Below the pieces are notes generated by a model. The model saw nothing but the letters and a program-made list of their open reading frames with translations, was not told the origin of the DNA and did no database searches. From the NCBI RefSeq assembly GCF_025790165.1, contig NZ_CP094970.1:682001-746000 (forward strand): DNA of 64,000 nucleotides. Reading direction: 5' to 3'. Positions 1 through 7,676 of the stretch are shown one piece after another (the first letter of the stretch is position 1; each line of letters begins with the position of its first letter). Origin of the DNA: Solicola gregarius. GTDB lineage: Bacteria; Actinomycetota; Actinomycetes; Propionibacteriales; Nocardioidaceae. Both the position numbers and the translations under genes were made by a program.

Positions 1-594
1 GAACACGAGCGCCAGGAACACCGCGATGCGCGCCCAGAAGCCGGGCAGCAGCACTGCCGCACACACCAGGAAGACCGTCGTGAGCAGGCCGATCCACTGG
101 TCCTGCGGCCAGTACGTCTGTGCGACGACGGGAGCGAGGTTGAAGCCGATCAGCATCACGACGGCGCCGGTCACGGCCGGCGGCAGCACCTTCTTGAGCA
201 GGTCCGCGCCCGCGAAGTGCACCAGGACACCGACCGCGGCGAGGATGAGGCCCGAGACCAAGATCGCGCCGGTGACATCGGCGGAGTCACCGCCCTGCGC
301 TCGAATGGCGGTCACGCCCGCGACGAACGAGGCACTCGTACCGAGGTAGCTCGGCACCCGCCCGTTGACGATGACCAGGAACAGGATCGTGCACAGACCC
401 GAGAACAGGATCGCGAGGTTGGGGTCGAGACCCATCACGATCGGGAAGACGAACGTCGCGCCGAACATGGCGACGACGTGCTGGGCACCGAGCCCGATCG
501 TGCGCGGCCAGCTCAGCCGCTCCTGGGGTCCGACCGCCTGACCCGGCGGCGGCGTCTTGCCGCCGTGGACGACCTTCCAGCTGAACATCGACAT
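1..594 (-). CDS. NCS2 (uracil/xanthine) permease, C-terminus cut by window edge
   Basis: Reading leftward from the ATG at 594 gives 198 codons open to the window edge. A short cytoplasmic N-terminus (MSMFSWKVVHGGKTPPPG) is followed by hydrophobic segments typical of the UraA/PbuX nucleobase:cation symporter family: GLGAQHVVAMFGATFVFPI, a segment with VPSYLGTSASFVAG, then TGAVVMLIGFNLAP. GAQHV.AMFGATF and the S.YLG.S.SF pattern are family hallmarks. A GGAG box lies 6 bp before the start. The family carries uracil, xanthine or uric acid inward across the membrane. A PucR-type regulator and carbamoyl-metabolism genes next door favour a purine/pyrimidine catabolic substrate, but the exact substrate cannot be read from this part. 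Confidence 0.9.
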   Translation of the reverse strand, partial: MSMFSWKVVHGGKTPPPGQAVGPQERLSWPRTIGLGAQHVVAMFGATFVFPIVMGLDPNLAILFSGLCTILFLVIVNGRVPSYLGTSASFVAGVTAIRAQGGDSADVTGAILVSGLILAAVGVLVHFAGADLLKKVLPPAVTGAVVMLIGFNLAPVVAQTYWPQDQWIGLLTTVFLVCAAVLLPGFWARIAVFLALVF

Positions 595-818
595 CTGTGT
601 CTCCTCAGGAGGGGTGCGCTAGAGCCCCGTTGGGCCGACCTTAGTGTGCCGTGTCACAGGCCAGCACGGGCGACTATTGCCAAACGGTCCCGAAGACTGC
701 TGGCAGACGTTGCATGGCGAATCCGAGACCGAATCGATACCGATGGCGTACAACGTCCGCGCGGGGTCGGACGTCCTTGGGTACGACCAACGTCCATCGA
801 CGCATGCCCGGGGGCATC

Positions 819-1535
819 GTGAACACCTTCGTCAAGCCGGCTTGGACGGTCGCAGCTGCGCTCGCCCTGACCGGCACCACCATCGCCGCACCCACCGTCG
901 CCTCGGGCTCGCCTTCGCCGGCGAGAAACGGCGTGTGTGCAGGCGTTTCGTCCTGCCATCGGGTCGCCACCATCGACGTCGACGGCGATCGCCGCGCCGA
1001 CCAGGTCGGCTGGCACCAGCTCGGCAAGAACCGCGTTGAGATCCGCGTACGCACCGTGCGTGGCCGCTCGCTGCGCCACACCGTGAACGTCCGCTACTGG
1101 TGGAAGGGCGGTGACTGGGGAGGCGCCGCGTGGATCGACGGCCGTCCCGGCGCGGAGCTGCTGGTCGGCTCGCTGATGGGTGCGCACACGCCGTTCTACA
1201 CCATGCTGACCTTCCGCAAGGGGCGCCTCGTCATGGAGAAGAGTCCCGCCGTCGGCGCGTACGGCAGCGACCGGTGGGCGATCGACTCGTCGCTGATGGC
1301 GTACGCGGGCTGGAACCGCAACGTCAGCCCGAACGGACGCATCACGATGACCCAGCGCGTCGCCTCCCGCAACGGTGACGGCGTCGAGTTCAAGGGCCAC
1401 GACGTCCGGTACGCGTGGACGGCAGGTCATTGGAAGCAGGTCAAGCGGAGCCCGCACTGGTACAAGAACAGCCGCAAGGCGAGCAAGATCGGTGGCTGGC
1501 ACGTGTGGCACCTGCAGCGCTTTCCCGGGCTGTAG
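819..1535 (+). CDS. Secreted protein of unknown function with a DVDGD calcium-loop-like motif
   Basis: The frame is open from 651, but the signal peptide (MNTFVKPAWTVAAALALTG, cleaving near PTVASG) begins at GTG 819, which has a GGGGG stretch 5 bp upstream. ATG 804 is the alternative start. The mature part (about 210 aa) holds DVDGDRRADQVGW, resembling the Asp-rich loops of FG-GAP/VCBS or thrombospondin-type-3 repeats that bind calcium. It also has many Trp/Tyr residues and ends in HVWHLQRFPGL. It is transcribed divergently from the permease and convergently with pucR across a strong hairpin. I do not recognise a named family; an extracellular or cell-surface role is inferred from the signal peptide. 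Confidence 0.75.
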   Translation: MNTFVKPAWTVAAALALTGTTIAAPTVASGSPSPARNGVCAGVSSCHRVATIDVDGDRRADQVGWHQLGKNRVEIRVRTVRGRSLRHTVNVRYWWKGGDWGGAAWIDGRPGAELLVGSLMGAHTPFYTMLTFRKGRLVMEKSPAVGAYGSDRWAIDSSLMAYAGWNRNVSPNGRITMTQRVASRNGDGVEFKGHDVRYAWTAGHWKQVKRSPHWYKNSRKASKIGGWHVWHLQRFPGL

Positions 1536-1540
1536 CCCTC

Positions 1541-1590
1541 GGACGAATAGACATTTGTCATGCCCTGGCCTGACAAATGTCTATTCGTCG
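1541..1590. terminator. Long hairpin between convergent genes
   Basis: Positions 1542-1560 pair perfectly with 1571-1589 (19 bp, 10-nt loop). The hairpin begins 6 bp after one stop codon and ends just before the opposing stop. The arms are AT-richer than the surroundings. There is no T-run, so this is an I-shaped bidirectional terminator by position and structure. Confidence 0.7.
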
Positions 1591-1591
1591 G

Positions 1592-3311
1592 CTACGCCCG
1601 CACCTGCAGCACCTGGAGCGCAACCGCGATGTTCAGCCGCAGATGGGGATCGGCGCTGAACGGTCCGAGGATGCGCTCCAGCTTGCTGATCCGGTAGCGC
1701 ATCGTGTTGTAGTGGAAGAACTGCACCCGCGCCGCCTCGGCGACGTTGAGGTTCGTGTCGAGCAGGATCTGCAGGGTCGTACGTAGGTCGCGTGCCTCGT
1801 CGGTGTCCTCGGCGAGCTCGCCGAGGACCTCGGCCGCGAACGCCTGCAGCTCCCGGTCGTCGGGGATGAGCGCGATCAGCCGGTGGATGCCGAGCTGGTC
1901 GAAGTGCGTCGTCGAGCCGCCGCCGTTCATCCGGCGGCCCACCTCGGTCGCTCGCCGCGCCTGCGCGTACCCGTCGGGGAGCCCTCCGATCGAGCGGACG
2001 ACCCGGCTCACCCCGACCGAGAACGGCCGGCGCCCGCCACCCTTGTCACCCGACACATCGGTCACCAACCGCCGAAGCGTCGCGCGCGCCTCGGCGTAGC
2101 CCCGCTCGGGATCCTCGTCGTGGTCGGGGACCGGCAGCAGCGTGACCACCTCTGCGGAGAACTCGACGGTCGGCACCGTCCGGTCGTACGACTCGGTCAC
2201 CTGCCGCCATGCCGCGAAGAACCGCTCCTGCCACGACCGGCGGATCCTGCTCGAGACCGCCTCGTCGGGTCCGGGCGGGTCGAGCTCGGCCGCGATGACC
2301 AGGGCCGGCCGGTCGAGGTTCCAGCCGAGCGCCGCACCGTGCTCGACGACGTACTCGGGCTCGCCGGCGCGGCCGACGAAGACGTCCCGGAGGAAGTCGC
2401 CGCGGTACTTGCTCTCGACCGCGCTCACCGCCTGCTCGCGGGTGATCAGCAGCGCCGCGACGGTCGCCGCACGCTCGAGCGCGTACACGTCATCGGGCGT
2501 GGGCTCGCGATCCGGGACGAAGCAGACCATCCGGGCGAGGTCGCTGCCGCCGGCGACGACCGGCTGCAGGCGTACCTGCCCCTCGCCGACGGGCAAGGGG
2601 CGTCGGCTCGCTCGCTCGACGCGGAACCGCCCGGTCGGGTCGAAGAGATCGGCGTCGGCGAGTGTCTCGCGCAGCTCGTCGGGCATGGCGGCCGCGCGCT
2701 CGCGCCCGTCGGTCGAGCAGAACAGCACGCCGACGGCGAGGACGCGCGCGACCTCGGCGGCGATCTGCTCGAGGTCGCCACCCTCGAGCACCAGGTGGGT
2801 CAGCGCGGTGTGCAGCGCGTCGATGCGCTTCGAGGACACCGGTCTGCACCTCGTTGAGGCGGGCGTGCACCTGCTGCAGCAGGTCGTCGTACGCGAGCTC
2901 GCCCGGCAGGCTGAGCAACGGCAACCCGATCTCGTCGGCCGCGGCGACGGCCGCCGCTGGCACCTCGTCGAGGTAGCGGCCGACCTTCACGCCGAGGGCC
3001 GCGACCTCGCGTTCGCGCAGGTCTCGGACCAGTCGGACGAACGCCTCGGAGCGGCCCGCCTCGTCGCGTACCGACGAGACGATCGGGAACCCGGTCGTCA
3101 CCAGCAGCTCGTGCGGCTTGACCCAGTCGACGACGTCGGGCACTTCCATCACGTTGACGCGCGTCACGGCCCGGCCCAGGCCGGTGCGCCCCGCGAGGAC
3201 GACCGTGCCCGTCAGACACTCGACGTCGAGCACGTCGCGCAGCGGAACCCCGTACGTCGCTGTTATCAACTCTTGCGCCTCCGGTCCCGCAGTGTTGGCA
3301 ACACTCACCAT
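1592..3311 (-). pseudogene. pucR: PucR-family purine-catabolism regulator, split by an apparent +1 frameshift
   Basis: Two frames together make one full PucR protein of about 570 aa. The N-terminal frame starts at ATG 3311 (MVSVANTAGPEAQEL, then GVPLRDVLD) and carries the PucR N-terminal domain up to LNEVQTGVL. From about 2831 the homology continues one frame over as KRIDALHTALTHLVLEGGD, through a GGDEF-like middle domain to the C-terminal helix-turn-helix (DTNLNVAEAARVQFFHYNTMRYRISKLE), stopping at 1592. Removing one base near 2831 restores a continuous family-like sequence. The shift may be a real mutation, a sequencing error, or two separately translated pieces: a GTG at 2839 could restart translation. 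The intact protein would be a ligand-responsive regulator of the adjacent allHFG operon and permease. Confidence 0.75.
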
Positions 3312-3392
3312 CGGCAGACGGTACCTGACGCGGTTAGTGTCCAGGAACAGATCGCCATTTCCGCCCGACGTCGATGCGAGAGAGGCGCCACC

Positions 3393-4205
3393 GTGACGCG
3401 TACCGAGGTCGCCGCCGCCGCGCCCGGATGGGTACGAGAGCGACTCGCCGGACCGAAGCGCGAGGCGAGGGCCGTCCACGCGGGTCGAGACTCTCTCTAC
3501 CTCGACGACAACGGCGCGTGCATCGGAATACTCAGCCGGACCGCGGTCGCCGTGCCGTGCGGACTACAGACGACACTGCGCGAGCTGCCGTCGGCCGACA
3601 CGTACGCGCAGATAGGTGACGGCCGGGTCGAGCTGACCGGAATGACCGTACGGGTCGGCCGCCTCGTCGACATGTCGGTCCCGCGCCTCAACACCTGCTC
3701 GACGACGGCGATCGCGCTCGCGGCGGCGTGCGGCAACCGGCTCGCCGCTGTCCGCGCCGAGCTTCCCGCCGCGGCACTGAGCGCACTGCGCGACGCCGAC
3801 CCGGCTGCCGTACCCGCCCTGCTCGGACGCGGCAGCGGACTCACCCCGGTCGGCGACGACGTACTGTGCGGCTGGGTCGCCACCCGGCACAGCATCTCGA
3901 CACCGTCGGTTCCGCTGATCCGCTCGATCGAGGCGAATGCGGTGCCCTCGACGACGAGCCTCTCGGCGACACTGCTCGACCGCGCGTGTGCGGGTGACGT
4001 CATCCCCGCGTTCCGTCGACTCCTGCTTTCACTGCGCGCCCCCACGGCGGCCGCCCCCGCGATCCGCGACGCCGTCGACGCGCTGTTCGCAGTCGGCCAC
4101 ACCTCCGGCGCAGGTCTGCTGCTCGGGTGCTCACTCGCACTCGGCGACCGTGCCGACCAACCCGCAACAGTCCCCTCGTACGCCGATGTCAGGAGAGGTC
4201 GATGA
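3393..4205 (+). CDS. allH: DUF2877 protein, AllH/YlbF-like subunit of oxamate carbamoyltransferase
   Basis: The product is 270 aa and starts at GTG 3393 behind a GAGAGAGG box. The central block LLGRGSGLTPVGDDVLCGW is the conserved DUF2877 signature, and GHTSGAGLLLG follows near the C-terminus. In Escherichia coli the homologous three genes ylbF, fdrA and ylbE (allH, allF, allG) encode oxamate (oxamic) carbamoyltransferase, the last step of anaerobic allantoin breakdown, releasing oxamate and carbamoyl phosphate. Here the same three families occur in the order H-F-G with 4-bp ATGA overlaps, so they are translationally coupled and probably form a complex. An 81-bp gap separates it from divergent pucR. 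No carbamate kinase is visible in the window. Confidence 0.82.
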   Translation: MTRTEVAAAAPGWVRERLAGPKREARAVHAGRDSLYLDDNGACIGILSRTAVAVPCGLQTTLRELPSADTYAQIGDGRVELTGMTVRVGRLVDMSVPRLNTCSTTAIALAAACGNRLAAVRAELPAAALSALRDADPAAVPALLGRGSGLTPVGDDVLCGWVATRHSISTPSVPLIRSIEANAVPSTTSLSATLLDRACAGDVIPAFRRLLLSLRAPTAAAPAIRDAVDALFAVGHTSGAGLLLGCSLALGDRADQPATVPSYADVRRGR

Positions 4206-5683
4206 CCAGTCCCCCACCCGACGACGTGACGCACGTCGAGGTACGCGCCGGGGCGTACGCCGACTCGGTCGCGCTGCTCCAGGTGAGCAAGGACGTCGCG
4301 GCGACGCCCGGCGTGAAAGCCGCGCAGGTCGCCATGGCCACGCCGCTGAACCTCGGCCTGCTCTCGTCGATGGGCTTCGAGATCGGCACGACCACGCCCA
4401 ACGACATGGTGGTCGCGTTGCGGGTCGAGTCCGCCGATGTCGTCGCGTCCGCGGTCGCGGCAGTCGACGCAGCCCTGTCTGCCGCGTCGCGAGGCCGGTC
4501 GGGTGGCGGGGCCGACGCGGAGGTCGCGCCGCGTACGACCGCCTCCGCACTCACGCGTGGCGATGCGTCGCTCGCGCTGGTCTCGGTGCCCGGTGCGTCC
4601 GCGACGGTGGAGGCGATGGACGCCCTCGATGCCGGTCGCGACGTGATGATCTTCAGCGACAACGTTCCCGTGGCAGAGGAGGTTGCGCTCAAGACGATCG
4701 CCGGTGATCGCGACCTGCTCGTGATGGGGCCGGACTGCGGCACGGCGATGGTCGACGGCGTCGGACTCGGGTTCGCCAACGCCGTCTCACCCGGCCCGGT
4801 CGGCATCGTCGCCGCCTCGGGTACGGGGTGCCAGCAGCTGATGTGCCTGCTCGACGCCGCCGGTGTCGGCGTTGCCGCCGCGCTCGGCGTCGGCGGACGC
4901 GACCTCGGCTCCTCCGTCGGCGGCCTGGCAACCCGCCAAGCGCTCCGACGGCTCGATGCAGACCCGTCGGTCGAGCTGATCGTGATCGTCTCCAAGCCGC
5001 CGGCCGACGACGTCGCCGCCGCGCTCCGCGAGTTCGCGGGCACCCTCGAGACACCGGTTCAGTTCGCCCTGCTCGGCGCGGGTCAGCCCGATATCACCGA
5101 GGCCGCCGAGTCAGTGCTCGCGACGCTCGACCGCACGGTGCCCGGTTGGCCGCACTGGGGGTCGGCCGCCGAGGCGCGCGCGACGGGCTTCCTGCGTGGC
5201 CTGTTCGTCGGCGGCACCATGTGCGACGAGGCGATGCTCCTCGCGGCCGAGGAGCTCGGCCCGATCCGCAGCAACATCCCGCTCGATCCGGCGTACGCGC
5301 TCGATGCGTCGATGACCGCCGATGCCCATCTGATGATCGACTTCGGCGACGACTCGATGACCGCGGGACGCGCGCATCCGATGATCGACCCGACGCTACG
5401 CCTCGACTACCTCACGCGTACCGCGGCCGACCCGCAGACGGGCGTCGTCCTGCTCGACGTGGTGCTCGGACACGGAGCAGACGCCGACCCCGCGGCAACG
5501 CTGGCGCCCGCGATTCGCCAGGTCGCCGGCGCACCGGTCGTCGTGGCCTGTGTCGGCACCGAGGCCGACCCGCAGGTTCTCGGCCGACAGGCCGCCGCCC
5601 TCGCCGAGGCCGGCGCCGAGGTCTTCTTGTCCAACGCCCAGGCGGTACGCCGGGCCGTCGCGCTCACCGGAGGTTCACGATGA
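4202..5683 (+). CDS. allF: FdrA-family protein, AllF-like subunit
   Basis: The product is 493 aa; ATG 4202 overlaps the allH stop. It has the succinyl-CoA-synthetase-like fold typical of FdrA. An N-terminal ferredoxin-like part (YADSVALLQVSKDV) is followed by a CoA-ligase-type Rossmann region with MGPDCGTAMVDGVGLGFAN and VGIVAASGTGCQQLMCLL, then a Gly-rich GVGGRDLGSSVGG phosphohistidine-type loop region. The C-terminus ends with a flavodoxin-like segment. FdrA is the largest subunit of the AllFGH carbamoyltransferase in E. coli. At 493 aa this copy is somewhat shorter than the E. coli protein (about 555). Assignment to oxamate rather than another carbamoyl acceptor is inferred from the three-gene set. 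Confidence 0.85.
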   Translation: MTSPPPDDVTHVEVRAGAYADSVALLQVSKDVAATPGVKAAQVAMATPLNLGLLSSMGFEIGTTTPNDMVVALRVESADVVASAVAAVDAALSAASRGRSGGGADAEVAPRTTASALTRGDASLALVSVPGASATVEAMDALDAGRDVMIFSDNVPVAEEVALKTIAGDRDLLVMGPDCGTAMVDGVGLGFANAVSPGPVGIVAASGTGCQQLMCLLDAAGVGVAAALGVGGRDLGSSVGGLATRQALRRLDADPSVELIVIVSKPPADDVAAALREFAGTLETPVQFALLGAGQPDITEAAESVLATLDRTVPGWPHWGSAAEARATGFLRGLFVGGTMCDEAMLLAAEELGPIRSNIPLDPAYALDASMTADAHLMIDFGDDSMTAGRAHPMIDPTLRLDYLTRTAADPQTGVVLLDVVLGHGADADPAATLAPAIRQVAGAPVVVACVGTEADPQVLGRQAAALAEAGAEVFLSNAQAVRRAVALTGGSR

Positions 5684-7065
5684 CCGACCCGATCGCCGCG
5701 GCAGGCGCAGGCCTGCTCGCCGACGCGCTCGACGCACAGGCCGTCGAGGTGACCAGGGTCGACTGGCAACCGCCGATGGACGGCACCGCCGCCGACCTCG
5801 CGACCGTCGCGACCGATCCGCGCCGCCGTGACGCCAACGCGCGCGCCGCTCGGGCGATGCTCGACGTGCAGGCGATGCTGGTCGACGTGGCGCCGGCGTC
5901 GGAGGTGCTCGGCCTCGAACGCGGCGAGTTCCTGCATGCGGGGCCGCCGATCGACTGGGAGCGCACGGCCGGTCCGATGCGCGGCGCCCTGATGGGCGCG
6001 GCCGCGCTCGAGGGCCTCGTCGACGACCCCGAGGACGCCGCTGCATTGTTCGCCTCGGGTACGTCGGTCTCGCTCACGCCATGCCATCATCGCTCCGCGG
6101 TCGGCCCGATGGCCGGCGTCGTGTCGCCGTCGATGTGGATGTTCGTGCTCGAAGATCCGAGCACCGGCCGGCGCACGTACTGCTCGTTGAACGAGGGCCT
6201 CGGCAAGGTGCTGCGGTACGGCGCGTACTCCCCCGAGGTGCTCGACCGCCTGCGCTGGATGTCGGCCGTCCTCGGTCCGCTGCTCGCGTCGGCCGTACGC
6301 GCAGGCGACCCGGTCGACGTGACCGGCATCCTGACGCAGATGCTGCAGATGGGCGACGAGGCGCACAACCGCAACCGAGCGGGCACCCTGATGCTGATGC
6401 GCGACCTCGCGCCGGCGATGGTCGAGTCCGACGCCACCGCCGGCGACATCGGCGCGGCACTGCGGTTCATCGGCGGCAACGACCACTTCTTCCTCAACCT
6501 CGCCATGCCCGCCTGCAAGCTCGCGCTCGATGCTGCCCGCGGGATCGACGGTTCGACGATGGTCGTCGCGATGGCCCGCAACGGCACCGACTTCGGCATC
6601 CAGACCGCGGGCACCGGCGACGAGTGGTTCACCGGCCCGGCCCAGATCGCCGACGGCCTGTACCTCGGGGACTACGGGCCGGATGACGCCAACCCGGACA
6701 TCGGCGACTCGGCGATCACCGAGACCGCCGGCATCGGCGGCTTCTCGATGGCGACCGCACCCGCGATCGTCCGGTTCGTCGGCGGCACGGTGCCCGATGC
6801 GCTCGCCACCACCCGGCGCATGGGCGAGATCACGCTGACCGAGAACCCGCGCTGGACGATCCCGGTGCTCGACTTCCGCGGTGCACCGACCGGTATCGAT
6901 GTGAGCCGGGTGTGCCGCACCGGGATCCTGCCGCAGATCAACACCGGGATGGCCGGTCGGGTCGCGGGCGTCGGGCAGGTCGGTGCCGGTCTGGTCAACC
7001 CGCCCGCCGAGATCTTCCCGGCCGCTCTGGCGAGCCTGGCCCGGCGCGTACGCGAAGCGGCGTAG
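5680..7065 (+). CDS. allG: DUF1116 protein, AllG/YlbE-like subunit
   Basis: The product is 461 aa, with ATG 5680 overlapping the allF stop (ATGA). DUF1116 signatures are present: MLQMGDEAHNRNRAGTLML, FIGGNDHFFLNLAMP and VVAMARNGTDFGIQTAGTG. It is the third member of the allH-F-G set. In E. coli its homolog YlbE (AllG) is required for oxamate carbamoyltransferase activity. The gene ends at a junction with several hairpins, opposite the convergent ATL-moeZ operon. No signal peptide or membrane segment is seen, so a cytoplasmic complex is expected. Confidence 0.85.
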   Translation: MTDPIAAAGAGLLADALDAQAVEVTRVDWQPPMDGTAADLATVATDPRRRDANARAARAMLDVQAMLVDVAPASEVLGLERGEFLHAGPPIDWERTAGPMRGALMGAAALEGLVDDPEDAAALFASGTSVSLTPCHHRSAVGPMAGVVSPSMWMFVLEDPSTGRRTYCSLNEGLGKVLRYGAYSPEVLDRLRWMSAVLGPLLASAVRAGDPVDVTGILTQMLQMGDEAHNRNRAGTLMLMRDLAPAMVESDATAGDIGAALRFIGGNDHFFLNLAMPACKLALDAARGIDGSTMVVAMARNGTDFGIQTAGTGDEWFTGPAQIADGLYLGDYGPDDANPDIGDSAITETAGIGGFSMATAPAIVRFVGGTVPDALATTRRMGEITLTENPRWTIPVLDFRGAPTGIDVSRVCRTGILPQINTGMAGRVAGVGQVGAGLVNPPAEIFPAALASLARRVREAA

Positions 7066-7083
7066 CCGCCGGGTGGGGCGGAG

Positions 7084-7113
7084 GCGGTGGCCCTAACCCG
7101 TGAGAGCCACCGC
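7084..7113 (+). terminator. Hairpin after allG
   Basis: Positions 7084-7091 pair with 7106-7113 (8 bp, GC-rich, 14-nt loop), starting 18 bp after the allG stop. It is the first of three stacked inverted repeats in this junction. Confidence 0.45.
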
Positions 7114-7133
7114 GCCCCGGACTGTGAGACACC

Positions 7134-7179
7134 GGTGTGGCCTGGCCCGCCGCCGTCCATCGGCAGGCCAGGCCACACC
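7134..7179 (+). terminator. Second hairpin after allG
   Basis: A perfect 14-bp inverted repeat, GGTGTGGCCTGGCC at 7134-7147 and its complement at 7166-7179, with an 18-nt loop. It is GC-rich without a T-run and probably acts with the neighbouring hairpins. Confidence 0.5.
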
Positions 7180-7269
7180 CCCGAGACGGGTGCCGTGCGC
7201 CGCAAGTCTTCCGAATTGCACCGCTGCAGGTACCAACGCGCGACTCACCGATCGGTTACGCCCGAAGAA

Positions 7270-7357
7270 CGGTGAGGAGAGAATCCTGGCCCTATGAGGA
7301 GAGAGTTTCGGTGCACCGAAACTCTCTCCTCACAGGGCCAGGATTCTCTCCTCACCG
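7270..7357. terminator. 88-bp nearly perfect loopless palindrome between convergent operons
   Basis: Positions 7270-7313 are the reverse complement of 7314-7357 with one mismatched pair (7294/7333): 44-bp arms and no spacer. The right end overlaps the stop codon of the ATL gene (7352-7354). Its position says bidirectional transcription terminator; its length far exceeds an ordinary one, so a cruciform or other element is possible. Confidence 0.7.
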
Positions 7358-7669
7358 TGGTTGGGGGGACCAGAGGGCGCGGCGCATGTCGACCCGCGGA
7401 CGGGCGAGCAGGTCGCCGCGCAGGGGCGTCTCCTCCTCGAGGTACGCCTGGCGCGCCCGGTCACCATGGGAGTCCGGCAGCGTGCCGTCGGCGCGCACGA
7501 CCCGCCACCACGGCACCCCGCCGCCATACAGCGCCATCACGGCGCCGACCTGGCGAGGGCCGCCGCTGCCGATCAGGTCCGCGATCGCGCCGTACGACAT
7601 CACCCGGCCGGTCGGGATCTCCTCGACGATCGACAGCACCCGCTCGACGTACTCCTCGGCGGGCGGCAT
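7352..7669 (-). CDS. Alkyltransferase-like (ATL) DNA-binding protein, MGMT family
   Basis: The product is 105 aa from ATG 7669 (MPPAEEYVERVLSIVEE). It has the MGMT DNA-binding fold: IPTGRVMSYGAIADLIG, the arginine-finger region GGPRQVGAVM, and PWWRVVRADGTLP where methyltransferases have PCHRV. Replacement of the catalytic Cys by Trp is the defining mark of ATL proteins. These cannot repair O6-alkylguanine themselves but bind and flip it, handing the lesion to nucleotide excision repair. The gene follows moeZ by 7 bp in the same operon; its stop lies in the 88-bp palindrome. Confidence 0.9.
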   Translation of the reverse strand: MPPAEEYVERVLSIVEEIPTGRVMSYGAIADLIGSGGPRQVGAVMALYGGGVPWWRVVRADGTLPDSHGDRARQAYLEEETPLRGDLLARPRVDMRRALWSPQPR

Positions 7670-7676
7670 CGGGCCG

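Noticed and set aside
2142-3392. Long plus-strand frame running into the DUF2877 gene
   Set aside because: It is the complement of pucR with Arg/Ser-rich low-complexity translation. The real gene begins at GTG 3393 with a ribosome-binding site.
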